Position numbers and translations under genes: made by a program. 64,000 nucleotides of DNA from Candidatus Hydrogenedentota bacterium (GTDB lineage Bacteria > Hydrogenedentota > Hydrogenedentia > Hydrogenedentales > SLHB01), in contig JADLHJ010000027.1 in NCBI GenBank assembly GCA_020848835.1, forward strand, positions 62,001-126,000, read 5' to 3'. Every line of letters starts with the position of its first letter. The first letter of the stretch is position 1. Below, piece by piece: positions 27,029 to 35,121 of the stretch. The notes under the pieces were generated by a model that searched no databases, was not told where the DNA came from, and was given only the letters and a program-made list of their open reading frames with translations.

Positions 27029-28081
27029 CTAGAGGCTGATGGCGCTCAGGACTTGGAAATAGATCCAGTGGCCATAGTCGTTTGGATGGTTGATATTGTT
27101 GCCGAGGAGGTCTTCTGGCTTCTTGCGCTGCGCGACGGTCTGCCAGTTGTTAAACACGTCCGCATAGGCGCAACCAACATCCTTGGCCACCATGCGCGTG
27201 GCCTCAGCGTAATCCTGCATGTGGTGCGTGCCGAATTTCCATTTCGGGTTTGGCGGGAATGCGGAGAATAGGATTATCTCGGCTTGGGTGTTCGCGCGTA
27301 TGTCGCCGATAATTTCCATAAGGTTTAGCGCGAATTGATCGACGGGTACACTGTTGATGTTGTGATCGTTCATGCCGAACCCGATGATTACGAGATCGGG
27401 GTGTTCGTCGAGCACTTTCTCCTTTAGCCGCGACATACCTTGGACTGTCGAATCGCCGCCGGTGGCACCGTTCGCGATGGTGATTTCCGCATTGTGATAT
27501 TTTCCCTGCAACGCACTCGCCCAACGTTGCCAGAAGATTAGCTCCGGCTTTGTGGCATCACCACCCGCGGTGATGCTGTCACCGTAGGCAACGATTCTTA
27601 CCCTGTCACCGTTTTGCAGCTTTTTGCGGGTTTTTGGCAAGTAGCTGAATTGACGCTCTTGCTTTGGCCAGGGCGATGATATCGATGGCGTGTAGTCGAT
27701 GTATACGAAATGGTCCTTGTTTCCGAATCCCGGAAATTTGCTGTGGTCGAAATCTTCTTGTCCGTACAGGATGTTTTTCCGAAAGTCGGGCATGCGCGAT
27801 GTTGCCGTCCTGCGAATCGTGCCTGCCTTGCGATCCAGCACATAGTCTCGACCTTCTTCATACACGACAGTGTCCGGGCCTTCGATGTATGTGTTGCGTA
27901 AAGTGATCGGCAGGCGGGGCTCGGGTACGACGGCCAAGTACGCCGGCTCCTCTCCGATAAGCACGCACGACTCTCCTGCGATTTTCGTGAGTTTCAGGCG
28001 TTGTTGCGTAACGGTGGCACAACCCGAAATCAGGACCACGATGGTAATGAATATAGCGAGAGGGGTTGAGATGATTTTCAT
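27029..28081 (-). CDS. SGNH/GDSL hydrolase lipoprotein
   Basis: A 350-residue lipoprotein (lipobox ISGC, Cys at about residue 21). A beta-rich N-terminal part (about 25-150) precedes an SGNH domain: YGDSITAGGD holds the nucleophile Ser, GATGGDST the oxyanion Gly, GFGMND the Asn, and NHPNDYGH the His of the last block. Carbohydrate esterase activity is likely. The ATG at 28081 opens the lipoprotein signal; a longer frame would disrupt it. It is divergent from the phosphodiesterase gene, with 65 bp between the starts. Lipid anchoring suggests action at the inner face of the outer membrane or at the surface. Confidence 0.87.
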   Translation of the reverse strand: MKIISTPLAIFITIVVLISGCATVTQQRLKLTKIAGESCVLIGEEPAYLAVVPEPRLPITLRNTYIEGPDTVVYEEGRDYVLDRKAGTIRRTATSRMPDFRKNILYGQEDFDHSKFPGFGNKDHFVYIDYTPSISSPWPKQERQFSYLPKTRKKLQNGDRVRIVAYGDSITAGGDATKPELIFWQRWASALQGKYHNAEITIANGATGGDSTVQGMSRLKEKVLDEHPDLVIIGFGMNDHNINSVPVDQFALNLMEIIGDIRANTQAEIILFSAFPPNPKWKFGTHHMQDYAEATRMVAKDVGCAYADVFNNWQTVAQRKKPEDLLGNNINHPNDYGHWIYFQVLSAISL

Positions 28082-28146
28082 ATGTGAAACTCTGGCACTT
28101 CCGCCATCCACAGTTCAAACCTCGAGCGGGGCCAATTCGCTACAAT

Positions 28147-29733
28147 ATGCGGATGGCGCGATTTTTGTTGATCGGTTTGGATGGTGCGGAACCGTCATTG
28201 TGCGAGCGGTGGATGGACGATGGACGCCTTCCTGCGTTGGTCGCCTTGCGCACGCGCGGGAGTTACATGCCGTGCCGGAGCGTGGACCCGCCAGTGACAT
28301 TTCCCGCGTGGTGTACCTGCGTAACGGGTGTAAATCCGGGCCGTCACGGCATTTTCGATTTTACCGAACAAGCGCAGGGCGACTACGCGATTCGCTTTCT
28401 GAACAGCACGCACCGGCGGGTGCCTGCGCTATGGAACATATTATCGGATGCGGGCAAGCGTGTCTGCGTGCTGGGCGTCCCGGGCACGTATCCACCAGAA
28501 CCCGTGAACGGTGTGATGGTCGCGGGCTTCGATTCGCCTGTCGCTACTTCAATTGACCGGTCATTTGTGCATCCACCTGAACTGTATGAGCGCGTGCGCG
28601 CGTGGCGTTTCGCGGATTTTCAGGAACACGACATCGGTGAAGGCTGGCATGCGATGGCGCTGGAGCGCTTGCTAAACAAGATTGACGACAAATCGCGGAT
28701 CGCGGTGGAGTTGTTTCAATCCGAGCCGTGGGATTTCTTCATGGTCGTGTTTGGAGAGTCAGATACGGTCTCGCACCATTTTTGGTCGTTTCACGATCCC
28801 AACTCCCCGCGCCACCAACCTGGTTATGAGCAGGCGATTTGCAATGTATATGAACGGCTGGATCGCGCCGTCGCGCGATTGATTGAATGTGCAGGCGAAG
28901 ATGTCACAGTTGCCGTGTGTTCCGATCATGGATTTGGCGGCGCGGGCACAGGTGTCGTGCATATTAACAACTGGCTCGCGGCGCGTGGGCATCTTTCATT
29001 CATGCCCGCGCGCGAAAGTATTTTGAAGCGCGCTGCCCTGACGCTTACGCCACAGCGGGCGCGCGGCGCGTTGTTCCGAAGGTTTCAGGGAATGGCCACC
29101 CGCGCGGAGAGTCATTCACGTTTTGCGGGGATCGATTTCACGCGCACGCGCGCGTGGTCTGACGAACTGAACTATTTTCCGTCCGTGCGCGTGAACCTGA
29201 AGGGACGGGAGCCGGATGGGCAGATTGCACGCGCGGACTATGACGCATTTTGTGACGATCTGTGCGCCGAGATGGAATCGTGGGACGTTGTATCGCGTGC
29301 TCGGCGCAGGGAGGATGTGTATGACGGGCCGTATATCGATCGTGCGCCTGACATAATATTAAAACTCGCACTTGAGGACGGCTATTCGCATTCGTGCATT
29401 CGCAGCCGTGTCGGTCCCGCGTTTCGCAGATTGCAGCCCCACGAATTTCTTGGCGGAAAAGAGCGCGGCATGACGGGCAATCACCGGCCTAAAGGCGTAT
29501 TATTCCTTTCCAAACCGACTCCCTGCGGCGCCGCATGCCTTGAAGATATCGCGCCTACGGTACTTTCGGAACTTGGCGTCGCCGGGCCGCGCATGGACGG
29601 AACAAGTTTGTTAGACGAATACGTCGAAATTAGTGAGACCGCGCTATCCGGAATGGCGCGTCCCGCTGGGTATAGCGCAGACCAGGAGCGCGAGATCGAA
29701 GGGCGCCTAAGGGCATTGGGCTATTTCGAATAG
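28147..29733 (+). CDS. type I phosphodiesterase/nucleotide pyrophosphatase family protein
   Basis: A 528-residue alkaline-phosphatase-superfamily enzyme. Metal and nucleophile residues fall in order: LIGLDGAEP (Asp12), PPVTFPAW (nucleophile Thr51), GRHGIFDF, GESDTVSHHFW, SDHGFGG and TGNHRPKG (C-terminal His). Two zinc sites are therefore complete. No signal peptide is seen, so it is probably cytoplasmic. Related proteins act on nucleotides, phospholipids or phosphonates, and the natural substrate here is not deducible. The start is uncertain between ATG codons at 28147 and 28153. The next gene begins 38 bp later on the same strand. Confidence 0.88.
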   Translation: MRMARFLLIGLDGAEPSLCERWMDDGRLPALVALRTRGSYMPCRSVDPPVTFPAWCTCVTGVNPGRHGIFDFTEQAQGDYAIRFLNSTHRRVPALWNILSDAGKRVCVLGVPGTYPPEPVNGVMVAGFDSPVATSIDRSFVHPPELYERVRAWRFADFQEHDIGEGWHAMALERLLNKIDDKSRIAVELFQSEPWDFFMVVFGESDTVSHHFWSFHDPNSPRHQPGYEQAICNVYERLDRAVARLIECAGEDVTVAVCSDHGFGGAGTGVVHINNWLAARGHLSFMPARESILKRAALTLTPQRARGALFRRFQGMATRAESHSRFAGIDFTRTRAWSDELNYFPSVRVNLKGREPDGQIARADYDAFCDDLCAEMESWDVVSRARRREDVYDGPYIDRAPDIILKLALEDGYSHSCIRSRVGPAFRRLQPHEFLGGKERGMTGNHRPKGVLFLSKPTPCGAACLEDIAPTVLSELGVAGPRMDGTSLLDEYVEISETALSGMARPAGYSADQEREIEGRLRALGYFE

Positions 29734-29771
29734 GGCGTTTACGCGAGCGGACAAATTCGCTTTGGAGTGGT

Positions 29772-31037
29772 ATGAAACGCGTTCTCAAGTACTCAATCTT
29801 CACATTATTGCTTTTGGTAGTCCTCGCGGGAGCTATCATCGGCTATCGCGAAGCAAAGGACTATTACGACGATTGGTATATCGACCAGACCCTTGAACGG
29901 TCAACCGTATTTGTCTCGACCGACCAGCCGGACCAGGTCTGCCTTACCTGGTCGGACGACCCGCACACAACGCAAACGGTGCAATGGCGCACGAACACGA
30001 GCGTGAACGATGGAAGCGTGGAATGGAAATGTGCGGGCTCCGCGGAAGTGAGCAGCATGGATGCCGCACGCGTGGCCGTCGAAGACCGGATGTTGAAGAA
30101 CGATCCCGTCATTCACAGGTTCACCGCGGTTCTGAAGGGCCTCACGCCGGCGACAACCTATGAGTATCGCGTCGGCAGCAAGACCAACAGCAAATGGAGC
30201 GAATGGTTCACGTTCACGACGGCCCCCGATGGCCCCGCGAATTTTTCCTTTATCTATCAAGGCGATCCGCAGCTTGGGCTGGAATATTGGGCAAAGCTGA
30301 TTCACAAGGCGCAGGAACAATACTCAACGAGTGCGTTTCACGTGATCGCGGGTGATCTCGTGAACAGCGGAAGTTGGCGCAACGAATGGGACCGCTTCTT
30401 CGATGGCGGGCGCGGGGTATTCGACAGACGTCCCATCGTGCCCGTGCTTGGCAACCACGATTACGACAAGAAATCTATTCCACGACTCTATCTCGATTCT
30501 TTTGCGCTTGCGGAGAACGGGCCTAAGGGCTTGGCGAAAGAGCGCGCGTATAGCTTTGAATACGCCAATGCAATTTTCATCATTCTCGATTCCAACGACG
30601 ATTTGGACGAGCAGACGCCGTGGATGGATGAGGTCTTATCGAAGACAAAGGCGACGTGGAAGTTTGTTGTGTACCATCACCCCGCATTTTCATCGGCGCC
30701 GGATCGCAACAATAAATACGTGCGCAATAATTGGGGTGCGGTTTTCGATAAGTATCACGTGGACTTTGCGCTCCAAGGGCACGATCATGCCTATCTGCGC
30801 ACGTATCCGATGAAAGGCGGCAAGCGCGTAGCATCCGCGAAAGATGGTACCTATTACGTTGTGTCTGTCTCGGGCACAAAGTATTACGAACAAGAACAGC
30901 ACGATTACGCGGAAGTAGCATTCGCGAAGACATCGACCTATCAGACGATCGATATCACCACCAACCCAGACAAACTCGTGTATCGTTGCATCGATTTCGA
31001 CGGCAAGATTCGCGATGAAGTCACCATTGTGAAATGA
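29772..31037 (+). CDS. membrane-anchored purple-acid-phosphatase-like metallophosphoesterase
   Basis: A 421-residue protein. One membrane segment (about 8-27) is followed by a fibronectin-like N domain (about 55-150; PDQVCLTWSDD, LTPATTYEYRVGS) and a calcineurin-type domain. Its metal motifs are YQGDPQ, VIAGDLVNSG, LGNHDYD, YHHPAFS and QGHDHAYLRTYP. This is the architecture of purple acid phosphatases acting outside the cytoplasmic membrane. It overlaps the glycosyltransferase gene by 4 bp, which suggests coupled translation and perhaps processing of a phosphorylated glycan or lipid carrier. Confidence 0.9.
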   Translation: MKRVLKYSIFTLLLLVVLAGAIIGYREAKDYYDDWYIDQTLERSTVFVSTDQPDQVCLTWSDDPHTTQTVQWRTNTSVNDGSVEWKCAGSAEVSSMDAARVAVEDRMLKNDPVIHRFTAVLKGLTPATTYEYRVGSKTNSKWSEWFTFTTAPDGPANFSFIYQGDPQLGLEYWAKLIHKAQEQYSTSAFHVIAGDLVNSGSWRNEWDRFFDGGRGVFDRRPIVPVLGNHDYDKKSIPRLYLDSFALAENGPKGLAKERAYSFEYANAIFIILDSNDDLDEQTPWMDEVLSKTKATWKFVVYHHPAFSSAPDRNNKYVRNNWGAVFDKYHVDFALQGHDHAYLRTYPMKGGKRVASAKDGTYYVVSVSGTKYYEQEQHDYAEVAFAKTSTYQTIDITTNPDKLVYRCIDFDGKIRDEVTIVK

Positions 31038-32140
31038 CGCTGCGGGTCGCGATCGTTGGCGCGTGCCCATATCCCGTGCCGCAAGGATCCCAGGTTTTTC
31101 TGCGCGACACCGCGCTCGCGCTGCACGATCGCGGTCACGACGTGCATCTCGTTGTCTATGGATACGGCGAGGGTGTAGACGAATCGGGGTTGCGCATTCA
31201 CCGCTCGGCGCATGTCGCTGGCGGGCACCACACGAAGGCCGGTCCCACGCGCGCGAAGCCCCTGCTCGATTTTGCGCTTGTCCTGAAATTGCGGCAAGTG
31301 ATTCGCTCTGAAAATATCGATGTGACGCTCGCGCACAATTACGAGGGTCTACTCGTCGCGCTTGCCGCGGGTGCTCGTCCGGTTGTCTACCAAGCGCACA
31401 ACGCAATGGTAGACGAGCTGCCGCATTATGCAGGCTTCGCGTTCATGGGCAAGGCGATTGGCAGATGGCTCGACACGACATTTCCGAAACGCGCGGAGCA
31501 GGTTGTCGTACCGCATCCCGCGCTTGCGCACTATCTTGTGGCGTGCGGCTGTGGCCCTGGCAAAGTTTCCGTTATTGCGCCGCCAGCGTCTTCTGCGTGG
31601 TTCAAAGCGGGCGCGACGGAAAGCGATTGCCCGCCAATTATCTATGCGGGAAACCTGGATGCGTATCAGAATGTCTTGTTCTTGAAGCATGTCATGGAAC
31701 GGGTGCGCGCAGCGCGCAGTGACGCGCGGTTGATCCTTGCAACGCGCGACAACGCAGAATTTGATGGCGCGGAGATTTTGCATACGCCGGACTTTGCGAC
31801 GTTGCGCGATGTTCTAGAACAGGATTGCGTGGTGGTGTGTCCACGCGTTTCATGGTCTGGATATCCAATCAAGCTGCTGAACGCCATGGCAGCGGGCAGG
31901 CCAATTGTCGCATGCCGCAGCGCGGCGCATCCGATTGAACACGAAGAGACCGGCATCATCGTGGAGGATAACGATGAAGAGGCATTTGCGAATGCCGTGC
32001 TCCAGCTCATGCAAGATCCGAAACTGCGAAACGGACTGGGAAACGCGGCGCGCAATGCGGTGAACGCGCATCACTCCGCATCGCAATTTGCCGAGTCTTT
32101 GGAGTGGGTGTTTGAGCGCGCCCTGATTCACCGGCGGTGA
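31034..32140 (+). CDS. glycosyltransferase family 4-like protein
   Basis: A 368-residue GT-B glycosyltransferase. The N-terminal Rossmann half carries the glycine-rich ACPYPVPQGSQVFLRDTALAL loop and LRQVIRSENIDVTLAHNYEG. The C-terminal half has IIYAGNLDAYQN and the nucleotide-sugar region SWSGYPIKLLNAMAAGRPIVA leading to GIIVEDNDEEAFANA. Cytoplasmic, no signal peptide. It probably adds a sugar to a lipid-linked or surface glycan. Coupled by overlap to the upstream phosphatase gene; the donor and acceptor are unknown. Confidence 0.9.
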   Translation: MTLRVAIVGACPYPVPQGSQVFLRDTALALHDRGHDVHLVVYGYGEGVDESGLRIHRSAHVAGGHHTKAGPTRAKPLLDFALVLKLRQVIRSENIDVTLAHNYEGLLVALAAGARPVVYQAHNAMVDELPHYAGFAFMGKAIGRWLDTTFPKRAEQVVVPHPALAHYLVACGCGPGKVSVIAPPASSAWFKAGATESDCPPIIYAGNLDAYQNVLFLKHVMERVRAARSDARLILATRDNAEFDGAEILHTPDFATLRDVLEQDCVVVCPRVSWSGYPIKLLNAMAAGRPIVACRSAAHPIEHEETGIIVEDNDEEAFANAVLQLMQDPKLRNGLGNAARNAVNAHHSASQFAESLEWVFERALIHRR

Positions 32141-32215
32141 ACACAAATCGCGCGGCGCATTAGCTCCCCTCGGTTTGCTATGGTATTCGCAGCGTTACGG
32201 GGGAGGGGCTATTTC

Positions 32216-34591
32216 ATGCACAACCAAGTGCCACGGGTAATACTTTGTCTTCTTACGGCGATGTTGTACTTGCCGCGCGGGTTCGCCGATTCGATCGTAT
32301 TCGATGCAAACGCTCCAAACAGCGGCGAGCTTGCGCTTGTGGAAAATCCAGCCGCGCCGGTGCAGCGCATCACGATCAATAGCAAGACTGCTCTGGCTCC
32401 TCCTCCGAACCCGGACTACTTCGAGCGCGATGGGATTCGCTTTCAGGCCTCTGACTCATTTCCTCACGACGCCAGCGATTTCATGCTGCTGATCGAACAT
32501 CTCGATCAAAATATTGCGCAGATTAATGTGCGTTACGACCGGGACATTGAGAAGGCGCCGCCAAACGTATTTCGCCCCGCGGCGTATACGAACGCAATGC
32601 CAATCGCGGGCTATACAGCCACCGGAACAGGCAAACCGCGCAGCGCGCTATTTCATTTGTCGAAGCCGTCATTTCAGCATCATCAGCGCGATGGTGGCGA
32701 TATTCAGATTGAGGGCGTGCGGTCGTTAGTTCGCGTGACGCTTTATTCGAGCACACCAGATGACTTGGCGGCCAAAGTGCGTGAACAAGTTCCACAACTG
32801 CCAGACCCGAAACTCAAGTTTAAAAAGCCGATGCAACTCATTGTGAGCTTGAGCACGGATGCAACAGCGATTCCAAATATTCCAGGCCTTCCAGATCAGA
32901 TGAACGAATTGTGCCCGATGATGCGCGCGCTTGGATTCAATGCGGTCGAGGTCTATGTGAAGTGGTCGGCAATTGAACGTGAGAAGGACCAATGGGACTG
33001 GAGTTTCTACGATGACTTCGCGGCGAACGCGGCGAAGCATGAATTGAAATGGTTTCCGCTGTTGGTAACTGGGTCCGCGTATACGATTCCGAAGTGGTAT
33101 CACGAATCGCCTGACAACATTGGATTCAAATGCCTTGAACACAATAAAGGCAACAACATCCAAACCATTTTTACGGAAGTGCATACGCCTTACGCGGAGA
33201 ACTTCCTGAAGAAATTCGGCGAACATTACGGCAATACCGAATCGTTGCTAGGCATTCGTCTCGGCCCCAGCGGCAATTACGGCGAATCGCAGTATCCCGC
33301 CGGGGGCAACCTGGGCTATAGCGGCGAGAAAGAACACATTCACATCGGCTGGTGGGCTGGTGACGATTACGCTCCGGCGCATTTCCAAAACTTCCTCAAG
33401 AAGAAATATCCAAACATCGGTGCGTTGAATACTGCGTGGAAGCCTCCTTTCGGCAGCTTCGAGCCATTCGCTTCGTTTGAAGACGTCAGGCCTTTCATTC
33501 CGCAATTTGCGGAGAGCCGCCGCCAGCGAAAGGACTTTGTCGATTGGTACCTCGGGGCAATGTCGGATTGGTGCGAGCGCTGGGCAGTGTGGGCGCGCGA
33601 AGCGATGCCGGACAAGCCGATCTTTCAATCTTCCGGCGGTTGGGGTTTTGTAGAATCGGGCACAGATTTCACCGACCAAACTGCGAGTATGGCAAAGATT
33701 AAAGGGGGTATTCGTTCAACAAATGAAGTGGACAGCTACGTGCAGACGTTCTACGCCACACGTATGTTGTCGTCCGCGGCGCGTTTCTACGGCGTGCCCT
33801 TTGGTGCGGAGCCCGCGGGGTTTGGTTCGGCGCGCGGCGTGATGGGGCGCTTGTTCAACATCATCGTGAACAATGGTCAACATCTTTTCTATTACCACAG
33901 CAACTTGACCAACAATGACCAGGCAATCGATCGCTGGTTGAAGTACGCGCCGCTACTGGATCGTCGCGCCGATCCGTTAATCGAAATCGCTGTGCTGTAT
34001 CCCGACACGATGAGCAAGCTGGACGACGGCGTGTTTCGCAACCTCTATGGGTTCACGTTTAACACACGCGTCACCGCGATGCGTCCGCTGTTCGATTTCG
34101 ATTTCTGCAGCGAGCGCATGATTCTCGATGGCGCGTTGCCGCGTTACAAGGCGCTCGTTATTCCGTGGAATTTCACCGTTGAAGAAAATGCGCTCAACGC
34201 GATCGATCAATGGGTGCGCGGAGGCGGCACGGTGATTTGTTCCGATTGGCGCGGCGCACCGATTATGACCGTCGAAGGCGATACGAAAATATGGAACACC
34301 TGGGAGACGGGCGATTCTGGTTCGGGGAAGGTGGTCTTTGTTACCGATGATCGCGAACCGCCACAACGTCTCGCGCGCGGGGTCGCCAAAGCGCTCAAGG
34401 CGATGCCTGACCTCGATCCGCGCACGCTCGCAATGCTCAACACGGAGCACGGCGATGAGGTGTATATGAGTGTGTTAACGACGGGCGACTATGCCGTGCT
34501 GAATTTCAGCGACGTTGCCGTTTCAGTGAAAATCCCAGGTATTGATAAGGCGATGGAGATTGAGCCCTACGGAATTGCCATGACCAATTAG
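32216..34591 (+). CDS. secreted GH14/GH42-like glycoside hydrolase
   Basis: A 791-residue exported protein. GGGAGGGG a few bases before the ATG at 32216 fixes the start, which opens a signal peptide ending near residue 24. A beta-sandwich (30-205) precedes a TIM barrel from about 210: ALGFNAVEVYVKWSAIE, then GIRLGPSGNYGESQYPAG, which resembles the beta-amylase acid/base region, and a downstream PFGAEPAG as candidate nucleophile. A trimerisation-like Rossmann domain (about 600-740) with GGTVICSDWRG follows, as in GH42. I therefore place it in clan GH-A without choosing one family. Probably releases sugars from an alpha- or beta-glucan or galactan. Confidence 0.8.
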   Translation: MHNQVPRVILCLLTAMLYLPRGFADSIVFDANAPNSGELALVENPAAPVQRITINSKTALAPPPNPDYFERDGIRFQASDSFPHDASDFMLLIEHLDQNIAQINVRYDRDIEKAPPNVFRPAAYTNAMPIAGYTATGTGKPRSALFHLSKPSFQHHQRDGGDIQIEGVRSLVRVTLYSSTPDDLAAKVREQVPQLPDPKLKFKKPMQLIVSLSTDATAIPNIPGLPDQMNELCPMMRALGFNAVEVYVKWSAIEREKDQWDWSFYDDFAANAAKHELKWFPLLVTGSAYTIPKWYHESPDNIGFKCLEHNKGNNIQTIFTEVHTPYAENFLKKFGEHYGNTESLLGIRLGPSGNYGESQYPAGGNLGYSGEKEHIHIGWWAGDDYAPAHFQNFLKKKYPNIGALNTAWKPPFGSFEPFASFEDVRPFIPQFAESRRQRKDFVDWYLGAMSDWCERWAVWAREAMPDKPIFQSSGGWGFVESGTDFTDQTASMAKIKGGIRSTNEVDSYVQTFYATRMLSSAARFYGVPFGAEPAGFGSARGVMGRLFNIIVNNGQHLFYYHSNLTNNDQAIDRWLKYAPLLDRRADPLIEIAVLYPDTMSKLDDGVFRNLYGFTFNTRVTAMRPLFDFDFCSERMILDGALPRYKALVIPWNFTVEENALNAIDQWVRGGGTVICSDWRGAPIMTVEGDTKIWNTWETGDSGSGKVVFVTDDREPPQRLARGVAKALKAMPDLDPRTLAMLNTEHGDEVYMSVLTTGDYAVLNFSDVAVSVKIPGIDKAMEIEPYGIAMTN

Positions 34592-34607
34592 CTACCGAGT
34601 GCCGCAC

Positions 34608-35120
34608 ATGCCTAAGAAGCTGATTTATTTAAAGTCCTTATTTGTTCCATTTGAATACGCGATATCAACTAACCTTTCGTATGACGAAGTACGTGCACGC
34701 ATCAAGGACAGGTCAATTCGACTCTTCGGTCCGTTTACGTCGGTTAAAGATAAGCCGTTCCGTCTGCATTCCGGCGGCGACGAAATTGTCGTGGAACTCC
34801 GCGCACCAGCCACTTTCGATTATTCCGCTATGGTCAGGATTCGCTGCATACCGACAGATTCCGGGAGCGATGTTTTTGTCCGCATTAGTGCGCCAATGTT
34901 TTCCGTCACGCTGACAACTGCATTGTGTTTTGGAATCCCGGCGATGGCAATCTACTCGAAGGCGGCGATGCCGCTGCCCCTATGGGTGCTTGCGTTGGGG
35001 GCATTCGTTTTCTACTTGTACTTCGTGCGAAGTCAAGTTCGACTGGTTATCGCGTATCGCGATCAGACGGATCGAATTCTGCGGGAATTACTCGAATGTG
35101 GTCAATCGGCGACGCGCTAA
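34608..35120 (+). CDS. small protein with two membrane segments, unknown function
   Basis: A 170-residue protein. The first ~110 residues look like a soluble alpha/beta domain (SYDEVRARIKDR, then strands GGDEIVVELRAPA and DVFVRISAP). Two hydrophobic helices follow (about 105-122 and 125-143), and a charged tail ends the protein. The family is not recognised. The ATG at 34608 is used, with an in-frame GTG three codons upstream as alternative. It follows the glycoside hydrolase by 16 bp but ends against the convergent NrdD-like gene with 1 bp between, so it may be the last gene of that unit. Confidence 0.65.
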   Translation: MPKKLIYLKSLFVPFEYAISTNLSYDEVRARIKDRSIRLFGPFTSVKDKPFRLHSGGDEIVVELRAPATFDYSAMVRIRCIPTDSGSDVFVRISAPMFSVTLTTALCFGIPAMAIYSKAAMPLPLWVLALGAFVFYLYFVRSQVRLVIAYRDQTDRILRELLECGQSATR

Positions 35121-35121
35121 A

